Positions 9,324 to 13,107 of a stretch of 13,107 nucleotides of DNA are shown here, piece by piece (position 1 is the first letter of the stretch; every line of letters begins with the position of its first letter). Below the pieces are notes generated by a model. It saw only the letters and a program-made list of their open reading frames with translations, ran no database searches and was not told where the DNA came from. Both the position numbers and the translations under genes were made by a program. The DNA is taken from assembly GCA_001414345.1 (NCBI GenBank), contig LLCB01000671.1, positions 1-13,107 of the forward strand. The letters are read 5' to 3'. This DNA comes from Hymenoscyphus infarciens. Its lineage: Eukaryota > Ascomycota > Leotiomycetes > Helotiales > Helotiaceae.

Positions 9324-9345
9324 CCCCCCCCCCCCCCCCCCCCCC
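9324..9345. repeat. Poly-C tract of 22 bases
   Basis: An uninterrupted run of 22 C lies 145 bp upstream of the mannosidase ATG. Runs of this length are prone to slippage and can form i-motif or, on the other strand, G-quadruplex structures. The exact length may be uncertain in the assembly. Confidence 0.95.
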
Positions 9346-9353
9346 TTACGTAA
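9346..9353. promoter_or_regulatory. TTACGTAA bZIP-type site
   Basis: The 8-bp palindrome TTACGTAA abuts the poly-C run. It is the known recognition sequence of the fission yeast AP-1-like factor Pap1, and related fungal bZIP proteins bind similar sites. Its position 137 bp before the start codon suits a promoter element. Binding here is inferred from sequence only. Confidence 0.45.
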
Positions 9354-9489
9354 CTTCCCCGCGTTTTGCCCTTGCTTGACCCGAGCGAGCTGAGCTCGGC
9401 GGGACCTGAGACAGTGGAGCTATCTTCACGTCAACGAGAGCTCTTCCTCAACCACAACAACATTTAATCACAACAAATACACCGCAATC

Positions 9490-12400
9490 ATGGGAGGAGA
9501 AACTTTCGAAATCGCAAAGTACAAGAGCTCCTATCCTAAATTGTCAGCGCATCCTGTCGGACAATGGATTCCAAGCATCTACAAGGACAGAATTGGCATG
9601 TTCACGGGAGGAGGTCAATATGAGTCTAAGAATTTGCGAGCGTAAGGTCTTACTTCTGGCATTGAAACATGCAGTGATACTAATACGTTGAAAAGAATGT
9701 TGTCCGAGGGATCCGTCTCTGGAACTCCCCATGTCAAGCTCTCCGTATGGGATGCTCCCGACCTCTCCCGTCCAACATTCGATGATGCCACGAAGAACAA
9801 ATTTAAACCGACGGCGGTGGGCGACTGGTTCGGTCCCTCGTGGTCAACACATTGGTTCAAGGTCCAAATTACGGTTCCAAAGGAGCTCCTGAAGAAAGAG
9901 CTACTAGAGCTACACTGGGATGCCAATAACGAAGGAATGGTATGGACCGAGGATGGCAAACCACTACAAGGCCTCACTGGTGGAGGCGAAAGAGTAGAAT
10001 GGATTCTGCCGGAGAAATTCAGAGATGGCAAGGAGCATATAATATACATCGAAATGGCATGTAACGGCATGTTCGGGAATGCTCCGGGCGGGGATTCTAT
10101 CCAGCCACCGGACCCGGACAAATACTTCCAATTGAGTAAAGCGGACATCGTTGCAGTCAATGTCGAAGCTCGCCACCTCTACATCGACATGTGGGAGATT
10201 GGTGACGCTGCTCGCGAATTCCCATCCGATTCTTGGGAACAACACAAAGCATTGAAGGTCGCCAATGAGATTATTGATGCCTTCGAACTGGGTAGTCAAG
10301 ACTCAATTCTCAAGGGCCGAAAAATTGCCCAGGATTATCTGGGCAAGAACTCCAGCTCAGCAGAGGTTTATAAGTCTGGAACTGAACCTATTGTTTATGG
10401 TATTGGACATTGCCACATTGATACTTGTTGGTTGTGGCCATGGGCAGAAACGAAGAGAAAAGTGGCCAGGTCTTGGTCGAATCAATGCGATTTGATGGAC
10501 AGGTATCCTGAACATCGCTTTACCTGCTCACAGGCACAACAATACAAGTGGCTCAGACAATATTACCCCTATGTATTTGATCGCGTCAAGGACAAGATCA
10601 GAAAGGGAACGTTCCAGCCTGTTGGAGGTAGTTGGGTAGAGCATGACACCAACATGCCAAGCGGAGAATCCCTCGTTCGACAATTTGTGTATGGTCAACG
10701 ATTCTTTGAAAGCAACTTTGGAGAACGTTGTAAAACATTCTGGTTGCCAGATACCTTTGGTTATTCGAGTCAATTGCCTCAATTGTGTCGATTGGCTGGC
10801 ATGACCCGATTCTTCACTCAAAAATTGAGTTGGAACAACATCAATAAATTCCCACATACCACCTTCAACTGGGTTTCTCTTGATGGAAGTCAAGTCATTT
10901 GCCACATGGCTCCTGCAGAGACTTATACTGCTGAGGCCAATTTCGGAGACGTCAGACGTTCCGTCACTCAACACAAGTCCATGGACCAAGATGAGACCTC
11001 TCTTCTTGTCTTTGGAAAGGGAGATGGTGGTGGAGGACCAACCTGGGAGCATTTGGAGAAACTCCGACGTTGCCGTGGAATGTCCGATACCGTTGGTCTC
11101 CTACCCAGAGTGCACATGGGAGAAGGAGTTGAAGACTTCTTTGATCGACTCGAGAAGAAAGTTTCTGAAGGTCTTGATTTTGTTACCTGGTATGGTGAAC
11201 TCTACTTTGAGCTTCACCGAGGTACATATACCACGCAAGCGAACAACAAAAAGAACAACAGATTTTCCGAGATCATGCTTCGAGATATCGAGCAGTTAGC
11301 TACTTTCGCAAGTATCAAGTCTGGATTTAAATATCCAAAGGAGGATATTGACGATATGTGGGAGGCTGTTTTACTCTGTCAATTCCATGATTGTCTTCCT
11401 GGTAGTTCGATTGAAATGTGTTACGATGACAGTGATGAGGTAAGTTGCGTCTCCAATTTTATCTATTTGAGATACTAACAACAGTATAGCTTTACGCCAA
11501 AGTATTCAAGACAGGAGAGAAGATCTTGAAAAGTTTGCAGACTTCCTTGGGCGTTCAGGCTGTCGATAACCCAAAGACCAAAGAAAATCTTGTTGCTGTG
11601 AACACTTTGCCTTGGCACCGAAGAGAAATCATCTCGATAGGAGATAACCAAGCTGGTGTTGCTTGTGGAGAAGGAAACTTACTCAACATCAAGACTTTCA
11701 AAGTTACTGAAACACCAGAAGTAACTGTCAAAGAGACCAAAAGTGGTGTTTTTGTTCTTCAGAATGACCAACTCCGAGTCACTGTCGAGGATGGATACAT
11801 CAGTTCCATTTACGACTACAAGGCTGAACGAGAAGTCATCGCCAAAGGCGGAAAAGCCAATCAACTCGTTATCTTTGATGATAAGCCACTCTACTGGCAA
11901 GCTTGGGACGTCGAAGTTTATCACTTGGATTCGAGAAAGGAACTCTCACCTGGCACTACGAAGATTGTTCAGAGTGATGCCCATAAAGTGAGTGTTATGA
12001 CTGAGACCAAAATTAGCGACAAGAGTTGGATCAAGACGTATATTAGCTTGTCGGCTGCTTTCAAGGGGCAACAGTCTTATGTCGAGATGCATGCTGAGGT
12101 TGAATGGCAAGAGAGTATGAAATTCCTGAAGGTTGAGTTTCCGGTTGATGTTAGGAATACGGAGGCTTCGTATGAGACGCAATATGGTGTTGTCAGGAGA
12201 CCAACTCATTACAATACTACGTAAGTTTCTTCAGAACATATCATATACATGGACTTACTAACACAACTCAGGTGGGACATGGCAAAATTCGAAGTCTGCT
12301 GTCACAAATTCGCCGATCTCTCAGAGCACGGCTATGGTGTCTCCATCCTCAATGACAGTAAATACGGCTTTGCAACTTGCGGAAACCTCATGCGTCTCTC

Positions 12401-12881
12401 ACTTCTTCGAGCACCCAAGGCTCCTGATGCTCACGCTGATATGGGTCGCCATACCATTCGTTGGGCTATGCTTCCTCATCAAGGAGATCTTGGTTCTACC
12501 ACTGTCCGCACCGCATTCAATTTCAACAACCCATTGCGACTTGCTCAATCACCAGAAGCTCTAAAACCAAGTGCCTTCAGCAACCCCATCAAACTAACCG
12601 GCAACCCATCACTCATCCTTGATACTATTAAGAGAGGTGAAGATGACGAGGACGTTTCCCGAGGAGAATTCTCCAAGCGAAAAGGCAAGAGCGTCATATT
12701 GCGCATCTACGATAGCTTGGGGGGCACGAGCAAGGGAACTATCCAAACGACTTTGGATGTGAAGAAAATCTGGAAAACTAATATCTTGGAGGATGATGAG
12801 GAGGAATTGGAAATTGATGATGGGAAGATCAACATAACTCTCCGACCGTTTGAAGTTGCTACTTTCAGACTGCAGCTTTGA
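9490..12881 (+). CDS. AMS1: Alpha-mannosidase, GH38 class II (Ams1-like)
   Basis: Removes alpha-linked mannose from free oligosaccharides. In yeast the homologue is made in the cytosol and carried to the vacuole by the Cvt/autophagy route, which fits the lack of a signal peptide here. Four exons splice in frame: 9490-9641, 9696-11439, 11490-12220 and 12272-12881, giving 1078 aa, close to yeast Ams1. Introns of 54, 50 and 51 nt have GTAAGG/GTAAGT donors and TACTAAT or TACTAAC branches; the first ends AAAAG. After an N-terminal domain, the GH38 metal site GHCHIDTCWLWP has H289, H291 and D293 (H289 and D293 the expected zinc ligands). WLPDTFGYS carries the nucleophile D403. CQFHDCLPGSS gives H615, the likely further metal ligand. 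The C-terminal beta-rich region runs to FEVATFRLQL. All key residues are present. The ATG at 9490 is in good context (AATCATGG). Confidence 0.95.
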
Positions 12882-13107
12882 TAGGAATTGGGTTCTTGAT
12901 GCGGTCCTGCATTGTTGGTATGAAGGATATGAATACGGGATGAGGATTGGAAATATTGATGGTTATGACATGGACTGAAGGGGTACGATTATTTGGTACG
13001 GAAGACGCATAAAAGTGAGGCGTGCACAACAACGCCTCCACGCCCACACTATGCCTAATTAGTACTAGATTCCGTCCGACCCAGGCTAAAGTCCGGCCGG
13101 CCCACGC
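12882..13107. other. Intergenic sequence after the mannosidase
   Basis: The first part should be the 3' untranslated region. The end turns GC-rich with a palindromic CCGGCCGG at about 13093-13100. I see no coding exon, RNA gene or clear terminator. Confidence 0.5.

Larger units (their letters stand above)
8931..9489. promoter_or_regulatory. Carbonic anhydrase 3' region and mannosidase promoter
   Basis: The 559 bp lie between two genes in tandem. The first half should hold the 3' end of the carbonic anhydrase transcript; no clear polyadenylation signal stands out. A TATATATC stretch is at 9261-9268, a run of 22 C at 9324-9345, TTACGTAA at 9346-9353 and a CCGAGC/GCTCGG inverted repeat at 9381-9386/9394-9399. 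A CA-rich leader, with no ATG after 9400, precedes the start codon at 9490. No convincing gene is present. Confidence 0.6.

Overview
This window reads as nuclear DNA of a filamentous ascomycete (Pezizomycotina; a Leotiomycetes relative such as Botrytis or Sclerotinia is a guess). The genes have short introns of 50-131 nt with GTAAGT-like donors and, in several, TACTAAC-type branch points. They encode fungal-type proteins, and a long AT-rich block shows the signature of repeat-induced point mutation (RIP). No prokaryotic features are present.

Positions 1 to about 4050 form the AT-rich block, almost stripped of CA/TG dinucleotides. Under the mutations, in three successive frames, lies a fossil hAT-family DNA transposase on the + strand. 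It has a BED zinc finger near 991-1080, the catalytic core at about 1200-2660 and the hATC dimerisation domain at about 2985-3118. Its Cys and His codons have become Tyr, and Trp and Gln codons have become stops. Perfect palindromes lie at 3631-3648 and 4014-4033, the latter at the border with normal-composition DNA.

Positions 4050-4740 appear intergenic. On the - strand, about 6031 to 4828, is what I read as a decayed or very fragmented gene for a protein with a soluble N-terminal part and C-terminal membrane segments. In-frame stops at 5791-5793 and 5104-5106 and a frame change near 5480 break it.

Three well-supported intact genes follow. A Nudix CoA diphosphatase of the PCD1 type lies on the - strand (6085-7281, 3 exons, 361 aa). 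A small cab-type beta-carbonic anhydrase lies on the + strand (8231-8930, 3 exons, 172 aa). A class II GH38 alpha-mannosidase of the Ams1 type lies on the + strand (9490-12881, 4 exons, 1078 aa). The Nudix and carbonic anhydrase genes diverge from a shared 949-bp intergenic region. The mannosidase promoter carries a run of 22 C abutting a TTACGTAA site.

The genes are metabolic housekeeping types (CoA turnover, bicarbonate supply, oligomannose breakdown) and do not form an obvious pathway or cluster. I see no clear new biological system. The most interesting signals are the readable RIP fossil, the damaged gene next to it, and the promoter palindromes and homopolymer.
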